Assembly (NCBI GenBank): GCA_002398485.1
Contig: DGYV01000041.1
Span: 2,759 to 8,057 of the forward strand
Reading direction: 5' to 3'
Length of the DNA: 5,299 bases
Source: Peptococcaceae bacterium UBA4997
GTDB lineage: Bacteria; Bacillota; Dehalobacteriia; UBA4068; UBA4997
Made by a program: the position numbers and the translations under genes. How positions within the stretch are numbered: the stretch's first letter is position 1; the number at the start of each line of letters is the position of its first letter. Below the pieces are notes generated by a model that worked only from the letters and a program-made list of their open reading frames with translations, was not told the DNA's origin and made no database searches. Positions 1 through 5,299 of this stretch are shown in pieces.

Positions 1-453
1 CAAGGCTACCATACCCAAGTTATGAGCATTGGCTATATCGTTGATGTCCCCCGTTAAGCCAAGGGAAAACTCCGTCATGGGAATAAGCAGGGCATTACCG
101 CCGCCCGCTGCCGTACCTTTGATGTTCATGGTAGGGCCGCCGCTGGGCTGACGCAGGCAGCCGCCTACATTTTTGCCCAATTTGCCCAAACCCTGAATCA
201 AACCTAGGCTGGTTGTAGATTTGCCTTCACCCAAGGGTGTTGGCGTAATAGCGGTAACTTCAATATATTTACCGTTAGGCCTATCCTGCAAACGCTTCAT
301 TATTTTTAAAAAGTCCAACTTGGCAACCTTGCCGTAAGGGATGACCTCATCCCTTTCCAAACCCAGTTTTTCCTGCCATTCTTCAGGGCGCGGCATATTT
401 GGTTCCGCTTCCGCGGCAATCTGCCAATCCTTGTACTCTCTGGGATCCAACAT
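1..453 (-). CDS. fhs: Formate--tetrahydrofolate ligase, N-terminal 151 residues (3' end off the left edge)
   Basis: The enzyme joins formate to tetrahydrofolate with ATP, giving 10-formyl-tetrahydrofolate in the cytoplasm. It feeds purine synthesis and, in acetogens, the methyl branch of the Wood-Ljungdahl pathway. The visible part holds the family's phosphate-binding loop TPLGEGKST (residues 72-80, in the context [17 protein letters not shown]), then [34 protein letters not shown] and AHNLGMVAL, all typical of Fhs. The family is about 550-590 residues long, so roughly a quarter is present. The ATG at 453 is chosen because a purine-rich stretch with AAAGGATGGTG lies just upstream and the protein opens with [17 protein letters not shown]. 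From memory, this extended opening (about 20 residues longer than the shorter Fhs form) occurs in some anaerobes. It points the same way as the operon to its right but has its own promoter. No frameshift is seen. Identity is very secure; whether it serves acetogenesis or only biosynthesis cannot be told here. Confidence 0.96.
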   Translation of the reverse strand, partial: MLDPREYKDWQIAAEAEPNMPRPEEWQEKLGLERDEVIPYGKVAKLDFLKIMKRLQDRPNGKYIEVTAITPTPLGEGKSTTSLGLIQGLGKLGKNVGGCLRQPSGGPTMNIKGTAAGGGNALLIPMTEFSLGLTGDINDIANAHNLGMVAL

Positions 454-504
454 GATAACACCATCCTTTTTTCTTTTATAGCCTTTTTAAAGCCTTTTAT
501 TAAT

Positions 505-533
505 AATTTAAGTTGATCCGCTATATTTGTAAA
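505..533 (-). promoter_or_regulatory. Possible second, downstream promoter for fhs
   Basis: TTTACA (533-528; 5 of 6 to TTGACA) lies 17 bases before TAAATT (510-505; 4 of 6 to TATAAT). Transcription would start near 498, leaving a leader of about 45 bases. It is weaker than the promoter at 568-596, and such matches arise by chance in AT-rich DNA, so it is only a candidate. Confidence 0.25.
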
Positions 534-567
534 TACTTGTCCAAATCATAAAAAGATTAACACCTCT

Positions 568-596
568 ATTATATGAAAAAACAGCTTTACGGTCAA
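568..596 (-). promoter_or_regulatory. Strong sigma-A-type promoter for fhs
   Basis: On the minus strand, TTGACC (596-591; 5 of 6 to TTGACA) is followed by a 17-base spacer and a perfect TATAAT (573-568). Transcription would start near 561 and give a leader of about 107 bases before the fhs ATG at 453. The -35 box overlaps the last codon and stop of the glycosyltransferase gene, so fhs can be expressed independently of the upstream operon. The match to consensus and spacing is good; use in vivo is inferred. Confidence 0.65.
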
Positions 597-1720
597 GTAG
601 AAAGACCACATTTTTCATATACTCGAAGGGTTTGTACAGCCGCTTTGTCCCAAGAATAACGCTCTGCCACACATCTGCCTGAAAGCGCAAGCTCTTGCCT
701 GTCAATCTTATTTGTTAAAAGCCCAAACATAGCCTGCGCCAAGGCACAGCTATCCCCCGCTTTTACCTTTAAGGCACCCTCGCCCACTATTTCGGGCAGG
801 CTGGAGGAATCGGCAACTATAGTAGGTGTGCCGCAGCGCATAGCTTCTAAGGGTGGCAGCCCGAAGCCCTCATAAAGTGAAGGATAAACAAAAAGCTCCG
901 CTCCGTTATACAAATAAGGCATATCACACATGGGCACAAAGCCCAAAAACCTTATTTTATCTCCCAAATCAAGCTTTGCCGCCTGTTTTACCAAAAGCTT
1001 AAAGGCAGGCGTATGCTTGCCTGCCAAAAGCAACTTATAATCACCTATATCACGGCATAATTCGGCAAAAGCATTTAATAAACCCGATACATTTTTGCGC
1101 GGGCCAAAGCCGCCCAAATATAAAATATAAGGCCCTGTTATACCGTACTTTTCAGTTAAAAAGTTTTTAACAGCCTGTTTTTGAAGCGGTTTATAGATGT
1201 TTTCCGCTGCTTCATATACAGTGGTTATCTTTGCGGGAGCAACCCCCATTATATCTATCAAATCTTTTTTGGTGTTTTCGGATACGGCAATTATATGTGC
1301 TGCTTTTTCCAGTATCACAGGCATTTCCTCAAGGAATATCTGCAAATAGCCTTGGCCCACGGTTTCGGGCATTATATACGGAATCAGGTCATGTACGGTA
1401 ACTATCACAGGGTAAGAAACCTTTAAGGGAAAGCCTATACCGTTATGGGGTATGTGAAAAACATCACAATTTTGCGGGCAAACCCTTTCTTCCAGCAAAG
1501 CCTCCCAAAAAAATTCTTTGGCACAAGACAAGCTTTGAAAAACAGGGGAATCCACAGGGTTTTGGGCATACTCACAAAGCCCCTGCGGTAAAATAAAATC
1601 GTATTCATTTTCATTGTTTTGGTTCAACAAATACAAACTGCGCATAAGCTGATAGCTGTAAGTGCCCATGCCGCTGCCCCTATACCATAAGGCTGCCCGC
1701 GCATCCATGGTTATTTTCAT
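593..1720 (-). CDS. Family-4-type (GT-B) glycosyltransferase, possible mannosyltransferase, CotSA-like context
   Basis: A complete 375-residue retaining GT-B glycosyltransferase that would move a sugar from a nucleotide donor to a glycan or lipid acceptor at the cytoplasmic face. The N-terminal acceptor domain starts MKITMDARAALWYRGSGMGTY, with the glycine loop at residues 15-19, followed by HDLIP (110-114) and SENTKKDL (147-154). The C-terminal donor domain has GGFGPRKN (203-210) and EGFGLPPLE (284-292), where E284 and E292 form the family's E-x7-E motif; the YSWDKAA tail (355-361) is also typical. No signal peptide or membrane segment is seen. The ATG at 1720 follows a G-rich site (GGGGGG) and lies 12 bases after the stop of the upstream CotS-like gene, so it is the last gene of that operon. 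The MDAR...GMGTY opening resembles mannosyltransferases of this superfamily, and a GDP-mannose pyrophosphorylase gene is nearby, but donor and acceptor are not proven. No clear hairpin-plus-T-run terminator follows the stop. Confidence 0.92.
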   Translation of the reverse strand: MKITMDARAALWYRGSGMGTYSYQLMRSLYLLNQNNENEYDFILPQGLCEYAQNPVDSPVFQSLSCAKEFFWEALLEERVCPQNCDVFHIPHNGIGFPLKVSYPVIVTVHDLIPYIMPETVGQGYLQIFLEEMPVILEKAAHIIAVSENTKKDLIDIMGVAPAKITTVYEAAENIYKPLQKQAVKNFLTEKYGITGPYILYLGGFGPRKNVSGLLNAFAELCRDIGDYKLLLAGKHTPAFKLLVKQAAKLDLGDKIRFLGFVPMCDMPYLYNGAELFVYPSLYEGFGLPPLEAMRCGTPTIVADSSSLPEIVGEGALKVKAGDSCALAQAMFGLLTNKIDRQELALSGRCVAERYSWDKAAVQTLRVYEKCGLST

Positions 1721-1732
1721 AATTACCCCCCA

Positions 1733-2812
1733 TTAATCGTCTTTTTCGTATTCTGCCTTTTCACAGTTGCATTCAAAACGAAAATCTCCCAAAACCTCAC
1801 TTATATCCTCAAGTGCTTTTTCCCTGGCCTCTAAGGTGGTAAGCCATAAAAAGAGCCTTCGCTCCAGCCTTTCCTCACTGTGCTTGCCTTCCACATAACG
1901 GCAAAAACCTACCTGCCAAAAATCCTGCGGGAAATACATAAGAGCTTCCACCACCTGTTTTTCTTCTTCCGAAAGCGGACGCAGGGCATTATAGCTTTGC
2001 CAGCCCGTTTGAGCAAGCTTTATATCCCACTTATTGGCCTTCATCACTCTAATCAAAAAGCTGGCCAGATCGTGGCAGTTGGTATCGCTTATACAATAAT
2101 CAAAATCCAATACCCAGGCTTTACCGCCATAATCTATAAGTACATTATGGTGTGCAAAATCATGGTGACAAAAACAGCCTCTTTGGCTTTCCCTGGCATT
2201 TACCTTGGCATAAACAGGTTCCATCATAGTTATAGCCTCTTTAGCTTTTTCAATATTTTTTTTACAATATTTGCGGTAAAGCAAATCCAAATAACACATA
2301 TCATTTTGCTGTTCCGCTAATTTTTCCCATACCTTAATTTCTTCAGCTTTATGTTTAAGGCTGGGCAAAAGCTCACCCCATTTGATCCTGCCCTTATAAT
2401 AAGGTGGTACATAGCCTGCGGAAGCTATATGCAGCTCCGCCAAAGCTGAAGCCGAGGTTACAACATCCTCCTCTTCGGCATAATCAGCAATACGCCCCTG
2501 GATCCAAGGAGCCAAAAAATAACGTCTGCCTTCCGTTTCCATAAAAAAATCTCCTGTTTTTGTGGTAATGATACTGTTCAATCTTTTAAACCCGTTACCG
2601 CGTAAATGCTCCATGGCCAAAGCTATGTAACGGAACTCATCCTCGGGATACACAATCTCCTTAAGGGCAAAACTGCCCGTAGTATTATCTATACGGTAAA
2701 TATCCTCGTGCTGCAGCCACCCGCTTTCAGGTAGACCATAAGCCTTTTCCACTTCCCGCTGCCAGTTTTCCTTGGGCAGGCTGTGCTGCCATTTACTGAA
2801 TTCCTGCGGCAT
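1733..2812 (-). CDS. CotS-family spore-coat kinase-like protein (359 aa)
   Basis: A protein of the aminoglycoside-phosphotransferase/choline-kinase-like fold, closest in layout to the CotS family (B. subtilis CotS, CotI and YutH), whose members are spore-coat proteins of uncertain enzymatic role. The N-lobe carries a likely ATP-site lysine in FALKE (K51) and an EHLRGNGF segment (68-75). The C-lobe has the catalytic loop CHHDFAHHNVL (H216, D218, N223) and a metal-binding LDFDYC (D236, D238). The helical C-terminal part ends MYFPQDFWQVGFCRYVEGK (292-310), also found in the upstream paralogue. The catalytic residues expected in the fold are present, so it need not be a dead kinase; the usual HGD is HHD here. 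It has 9 cysteines and a charged Cys-containing tail (CNCEKAEYEKDD). The ATG at 2812 has AAAGGGGTGG about 6 bases upstream. It is the middle gene, 52 bases after the first CotS-like gene and 12 before the glycosyltransferase gene. The substrate is unknown. Confidence 0.85.
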   Translation of the reverse strand: MPQEFSKWQHSLPKENWQREVEKAYGLPESGWLQHEDIYRIDNTTGSFALKEIVYPEDEFRYIALAMEHLRGNGFKRLNSIITTKTGDFFMETEGRRYFLAPWIQGRIADYAEEEDVVTSASALAELHIASAGYVPPYYKGRIKWGELLPSLKHKAEEIKVWEKLAEQQNDMCYLDLLYRKYCKKNIEKAKEAITMMEPVYAKVNARESQRGCFCHHDFAHHNVLIDYGGKAWVLDFDYCISDTNCHDLASFLIRVMKANKWDIKLAQTGWQSYNALRPLSEEEKQVVEALMYFPQDFWQVGFCRYVEGKHSEERLERRLFLWLTTLEAREKALEDISEVLGDFRFECNCEKAEYEKDD

Positions 2813-2864
2813 CTCGCCACCCCTTTCCGCCTTATTATTTTATGTTGATTTGCGGCAAATATAT

Positions 2865-3815
2865 CTAAATCAGCTTAATGGCACAGGGCTCATAATAAAG
2901 CAAATCTCGCTCTAGGCTCAAAGCAGCCAACATTTTTGCGCTCATTTTGCCTTTTAGATAACGCTGTTCCCCTAGCCGCCAAATGTTATGAGGAAATTCC
3001 ATAAAAGCCCACAAATATTCACGCTCATCAAGGCTTAAAGGGTAAGCACGGTTATAATACATCAGGTTTTCCGCGGCATTGTAAACGGGCCAGCGACAGT
3101 TTTTTTCTCCCGTGCGCAGCAAGCGCGCCACATCACTTAAGCGGCTGTCTCTGGCCATATTGTCAAAATCCAGCAACACACAACCAGCTGGGAATGCCAA
3201 TACATTATGCCAAACAAAATCACCATGACAAACAGGGCTTATTTCCTCTATATTTTTAATATATTCGGAATAGCCCTGATTGGTTAAAATCTTTATGGCT
3301 CTTTTACCATTTTTTAAAGCTTCAGGGACAAGAGAAGCAAAAAGCCTGCTGAAATCATCATTTTCGGCAGCTGCCATAACGCCGAATTGAGCCAGCTCTT
3401 CCAAACGTTTTTGCAGCCTTACCCGCCAAACCCCTATATTGTTGCGCCTGTTTGCCAAAACGGCAGGCGGCCTAAAGCCCTCGCCCGCCTTATGCATTTG
3501 GGCAAGGCTTTGAATAGCGCTGCGGCGCAGTTCAGGAATGCGAAAATCGGCTCTTTCCCACATTAACCAGGGGCTTATATAAAAATACTGCCCCTGCCAA
3601 AAACCATGTCCGCACGGTTTTGCCATAAGCTCAAAACCATTTGCCGCCAAATGTTCACAGGCGGCCAGCATAAGTAGCATATCCTCCTCTTTACCACGCC
3701 ACCACTTCAAGGCGTATAAACCATTTACCGTATGTAACTGCCAAACCGCATTGGTTTTTTTCAAGGCTACTATTTTCAACCCGCATTGCTCTTCAATGTA
3801 CTCTTCAAATTCCAT
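2865..3815 (-). CDS. CotS-family spore-coat kinase-like protein (316 aa), first gene of operon
   Basis: A second, shorter member of the same CotS-like kinase-fold family. It shows LYALKWW with likely ATP-site K37, CEHLAANGFE (53-62), SPWL (81-84), the catalytic loop CHGDFVWHNVL (H197, D199, N204), LLDFDN (D216, D218) and SDVARLLR (227-234). The C-terminal segment FMEFPHNIWRLGEQRYLKGK (271-290) aligns with the equivalent part of the neighbouring 359-aa protein. Outside such blocks the two differ widely, so this is an old duplication rather than a recent one. The product lacks the last ~30 residues and part of the N-terminus of its neighbour. No signal peptide or membrane span is seen. The ATG at 3815 has a good AAGGAG site (3829-3824) 8 bases upstream. 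It is promoter-proximal and diverges from the plus-strand gene at 3916. The likely place of action is the mother cell or spore coat, by family; no reaction can be assigned. Confidence 0.85.
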   Translation of the reverse strand: MEFEEYIEEQCGLKIVALKKTNAVWQLHTVNGLYALKWWRGKEEDMLLMLAACEHLAANGFELMAKPCGHGFWQGQYFYISPWLMWERADFRIPELRRSAIQSLAQMHKAGEGFRPPAVLANRRNNIGVWRVRLQKRLEELAQFGVMAAAENDDFSRLFASLVPEALKNGKRAIKILTNQGYSEYIKNIEEISPVCHGDFVWHNVLAFPAGCVLLDFDNMARDSRLSDVARLLRTGEKNCRWPVYNAAENLMYYNRAYPLSLDEREYLWAFMEFPHNIWRLGEQRYLKGKMSAKMLAALSLERDLLYYEPCAIKLI

Positions 3816-3829
3816 ATTTTTGGCTCCTT

Positions 3830-3842
3830 AGGCTGCAAGCCT
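3830..3842 (-). other. Small inverted repeat next to the ribosome-binding site of the first CotS-like gene
   Basis: AGGCT-tgc-AGCCT forms a 5-bp stem with a 3-base loop in the leader, ending directly before the AAGGAG ribosome-binding site. The left GGCT can instead pair with the AGCC at 3825-3822, which overlaps the end of that site. Both structures are short and could be chance. Confidence 0.2.
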
Positions 3843-3874
3843 TTATTTAATAAACTAAACATCCAAAAGTGCTA

Positions 3875-3904
3875 ATTATAGAAAATGCGGCATAAAACAT
3901 ACAA
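3875..3904 (-). promoter_or_regulatory. Candidate promoter of the CotS-CotS-glycosyltransferase operon
   Basis: On the minus strand a perfect TATAAT (3880-3875) is preceded, after 18 bases, by a weak TTGTAT (3904-3899; 3 of 6). Transcription would start near 3868, about 52 bases before the ATG at 3815. The overlapping CATTTTCTA (3885-3877) differs by one fixed base from the sigma-K -10 form CATAnnnTA, but I see no fitting -35 AC, so a sporulation sigma factor is possible but not shown. The -35 box overlaps the ribosome-binding site of the divergent gene. Confidence 0.4.
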
Positions 3905-3911
3905 GGAGGTG
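3903..3911 (+). promoter_or_regulatory. Near-perfect ribosome-binding site of the 141-aa plus-strand gene
   Basis: AAGGAGGTG ends 4 bases before the ATG at 3916, with 6 bases between AGGAGG and the ATG. It is fully complementary to the anti-Shine-Dalgarno end of 16S rRNA and is the main reason to accept both this start and this otherwise unrecognised gene. Confidence 0.8.
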
Positions 3912-3915
3912 TACT

Positions 3916-4341
3916 ATGAAACACTATTGCTGCCCCCTTTCGCTGGATGCCAGCAGTCAAATCAAAGCTCTTACCGAAAGCTACCGCCTTGCCATAGCTG
4001 CAGCTTCTGATTACAACACGATTTCCCTGGCCAGCCGTAAACAGGTAGAAGCAGCCATAGCCAGAGCGGACAGGCTGGGCGAAGCAATAGACTGCTACTT
4101 GAACGGCTGGCAGCGTGGTATACCTTGCCTTTTGTACAGCTGTGGCTGGGAATATTGCCGCCGCAATTTGGAAATTTTAAATAGCCTGCCCAATTTGCCT
4201 AAAATACCGCCCAAGCCAAAGAACAATAACAATTTTAATTCCAATAACAATCCACCTACTCGGGAAGATAATGATACAGAAGATAATAATGAAATCCAAA
4301 TCGAAATCGATGATTTGGAATTTCAAAATGATACTGATTAA
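3916..4341 (+). CDS. Unrecognised 141-aa protein: Cys-containing helical N-terminal part, Asn-rich acidic tail
   Basis: I do not recognise the family. Residues 1-95 look like a compact, mainly helical domain (Ala-rich stretches such as YRLAIAAASDY and VEAAIARADRLGEAI) with six cysteines at 5, 6, 60, 71, 76 and 81, four of them in the CYLNGW...CLLYSCGWEYC section. A Pro/Lys hinge (LPNLPKIPPKPK, 91-102) leads into a tail with about 12 Asn and 12 Asp/Glu in roughly 40 residues (NNNNFNSNNN, then EDNDTEDNN and EIQIEIDDLEF). The tail is probably disordered. No signal peptide or membrane span is seen. The start is fixed by the AAGGAGGTG site. It is the only plus-strand gene, lying divergent from the CotS-like operon and convergent with manC, whose stop is 2 bases away. 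Position suggests a spore-coat or glycan-related role, and Cys- and Asn-rich make-up is common in coat proteins, but this is inference. I see no convincing promoter or terminator of its own. Confidence 0.7.
   Translation: MKHYCCPLSLDASSQIKALTESYRLAIAAASDYNTISLASRKQVEAAIARADRLGEAIDCYLNGWQRGIPCLLYSCGWEYCRRNLEILNSLPNLPKIPPKPKNNNNFNSNNNPPTREDNDTEDNNEIQIEIDDLEFQNDTD
4290..4325 (-). terminator. Imperfect hairpin, candidate terminator of manC, inside the 3' end of the convergent gene
   Basis: The left arm (4290-4302, TGAAATCCAAATC) pairs with the right arm (4312-4325, GATTTGGAATTTCA), giving 13 base pairs with one bulged A and a 9-base loop. Read on the minus strand it begins about 18 bases after the manC stop and is followed by TTATTATCTT, an imperfect T-run. 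Read on the plus strand no T-run follows, so it suits manC rather than the overlapping gene. The stem is AT-rich, so stability is modest and the terminator role is tentative. Confidence 0.35.
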
Positions 4342-4343
4342 AC

Positions 4344-5299
4344 TTATAAAAACTCTTTAAGTTCACCCCTGCTTTGCAGTTCCTGCACCAAATTTTTAAC
4401 CTCCTGATCCCTATTTTTATCCGCAACCAAAAGTACATCTCCACACTGCACTATCAATAAATCGGCAACCCCTAAGGTAGCCACCATGGCTATTTCGCAA
4501 TCTAAAATACAACCCGCCGTATCCATGGCCAGCCAATGGCTGTTGTTGGCAGAAAGAGCATTGGCAGCCTTATCCCTATCCCAGTACTTGGCAATGGAAG
4601 ACCAGCTTCCCACATCGTCCCAAGGAAAGGAAGCTGCTATTACCACTGTGTTTTTAGTTTTTTCCATAACCCCGTAATCTATGGATATTTTAACCAGGGT
4701 TGGATAAATTTCCGCCAATGCTTCCTCGGTTGGTTCTTCCAGCCAGGCCAAAACCCCTTGAGCTACTTGCGGCAAATAATTAACCACTGCTTGCCACATG
4801 GTTTTAGCAGAGGCCACCAGAATACCACTGTTCCATAAATAATTTCCGGAAAGCAGTAATTCCTCCGCCCTTTTTAAGCTTGGTTTTTCCAAAAAAGCAT
4901 TACAACGGTACAGCTTTTTACCCAATTGAGCACCTTTTTGCAAATAACCGTAGCCGGTGCAGGGAAAAGTTGGCGGTACACCTATGGTAACTATTTCATC
5001 ATGGCTTTGGGCATACTCCAAAGCTTTTTTTATGTCCGCCGTAAATTTGGCTTCATTGCCTATATAATGATCGGAAGGTAAAATCACCAACAACGCTTCT
5101 GGATCCTTCTTTTTGATCAAGGCTGCTGCCAATGCTATACAGGGAGCCGTATCACGGTTTACGGGCTCCAGGATTATTTGCTCATACATTACCCAAGGAA
5201 GGGCTTTCAGCACCCAATCCTTATAGGCCTTATCCGTAAGCACAAGGGTATTTTTTTTAGGTGCCAGCGCCTCACAGCGTTCACCGGTACAGGTCAAAA
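4344..5299 (-). CDS. manC: Mannose-1-phosphate guanylyltransferase (GDP-mannose pyrophosphorylase), N-terminus off the right edge
   Basis: The enzyme makes GDP-mannose from mannose-1-phosphate and GTP in the cytoplasm, the donor for mannosylation and for GDP-sugars derived from it. About 318 codons are visible. Counting from the codon at 5297, they include EPVNRDTAP (44-52), LPSDHYI (73-79), TGYGY (114-118), FLEKPS (135-140), GNYLWNSGI (151-159), ISIDYGVMEKT (204-214) and WDDVGSW (226-232), in the usual order for this family. The opening GGxGTRLWPLSR nucleotide-binding loop, roughly 45-50 residues, must lie beyond the edge, so the TTG at 5297 is an internal codon, not a start. The protein ends in GELKEFL with no C-terminal cupin (phosphomannose isomerase) domain, so it is the short, single-function form of about 360 residues. 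It faces the 141-aa gene tail to tail with a 2-base gap. Its promoter is not in the window. Activity on a related sugar phosphate cannot be excluded. Confidence 0.95.
   Translation of the reverse strand, partial: LTCTGERCEALAPKKNTLVLTDKAYKDWVLKALPWVMYEQIILEPVNRDTAPCIALAAALIKKKDPEALLVILPSDHYIGNEAKFTADIKKALEYAQSHDEIVTIGVPPTFPCTGYGYLQKGAQLGKKLYRCNAFLEKPSLKRAEELLLSGNYLWNSGILVASAKTMWQAVVNYLPQVAQGVLAWLEEPTEEALAEIYPTLVKISIDYGVMEKTKNTVVIAASFPWDDVGSWSSIAKYWDRDKAANALSANNSHWLAMDTAGCILDCEIAMVATLGVADLLIVQCGDVLLVADKNRDQEVKNLVQELQSRGELKEFL

Noticed and set aside
508..549. A 13-codon leader-peptide-like frame (MIWTSIYKYSGST) before fhs on the minus strand, with GAGGTG upstream
   Set aside because: Its GAGGTG site (566-561) lies at or before the expected transcription start near 561, so it would mostly be missing from the message. 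Spacing to the ATG is long (11 bases) and no run of regulatory codons or attenuator hairpin follows.
1181..1426. 81-codon plus-strand open frame inside the glycosyltransferase gene
   Set aside because: It is an antisense shadow of a conserved coding region; no ribosome-binding site and no protein-like pattern.
1880..2320. 146-codon plus-strand open frame inside the 359-aa CotS-like gene
   Set aside because: It is antisense to a well-supported kinase-fold gene, lacks a ribosome-binding site and its Ile/Phe/His-rich translation resembles no protein family.
2848..2860. ATTTG-cgg-CAAAT inverted repeat between the two CotS-like genes as a terminator
   Set aside because: Stem is only 5 bp, AT-rich and not followed by a T-run on the minus strand; the genes most likely stay co-transcribed.
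3898..3904. CATACAA resembling a sigma-E -10 box upstream of the orphan gene
   Set aside because: It overlaps the AAGGAGGTG site; transcription from it would start within or after the ribosome-binding site.
4256..4444. 62-codon minus-strand frame across the orphan gene's tail and the manC end
   Set aside because: It overlaps two better-supported genes in other frames and encodes a low-complexity translation of the acidic-tail DNA.
4486..4838. Two overlapping plus-strand frames inside manC
   Set aside because: Both are antisense to strongly conserved manC motifs and have no credible start signals.
5295..5297. TTG as the start codon of manC
   Set aside because: The family's N-terminal GGxGTRLWPLSR loop would be missing and no ribosome-binding site can be seen; the gene simply runs off the edge.

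Overview
The window looks like part of the chromosome of a spore-forming Firmicute (Bacillota), probably a clostridial or Negativicutes-like anaerobe. The reasons are two CotS-family spore-coat kinase-like genes, a formate--tetrahydrofolate ligase gene, Shine-Dalgarno sites of the AAGGAG type, and promoters close to the sigma-A consensus. Genus cannot be fixed from the sequence alone. I see no rRNA, tRNA, CRISPR array, insertion sequence or phage gene.

Layout from left to right. Bases 1-453 hold the first 151 codons of fhs on the minus strand; its 3' end lies off the left edge. Bases 454-592 are its leader and promoter region, with a very good promoter (TTGACC-N17-TATAAT) that starts inside the last codons of the next gene. 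Bases 593-3815 hold three closely spaced minus-strand genes, read from right to left: a 316-aa CotS-like protein, a 359-aa CotS-like protein and a 375-aa family-4-type glycosyltransferase. The gaps are 52 and 12 bases, so they are probably one operon, with a candidate promoter at 3875-3904. A single plus-strand gene (3916-4341) diverges from this operon. It encodes an unrecognised 141-aa protein with a Cys-containing helical N-terminal part and an Asn-rich, acidic tail. It converges, two bases apart, with a minus-strand mannose-1-phosphate guanylyltransferase gene (manC type, 4344 to the right edge), whose N-terminal nucleotide-binding loop lies outside the window.

How the genes may work together. 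In Bacillus subtilis the glycosyltransferase-like CotSA and the kinase-like CotS are adjacent spore-coat genes in a polysaccharide locus. The CotS-CotS-glycosyltransferase operon here repeats that pairing, and the neighbouring manC could supply GDP-mannose. The inferred role is making or attaching a glycan in the spore coat or outer spore layer. The plus-strand orphan may be a coat component, but nothing in its sequence proves this. fhs is a one-carbon metabolism gene with its own promoter and is probably functionally separate.

No clearly new system is visible. The points most worth a second look are the orphan protein, the imperfect hairpin buried in its acidic tail that sits where the manC transcript should end, and the tandem CotS-like pair.
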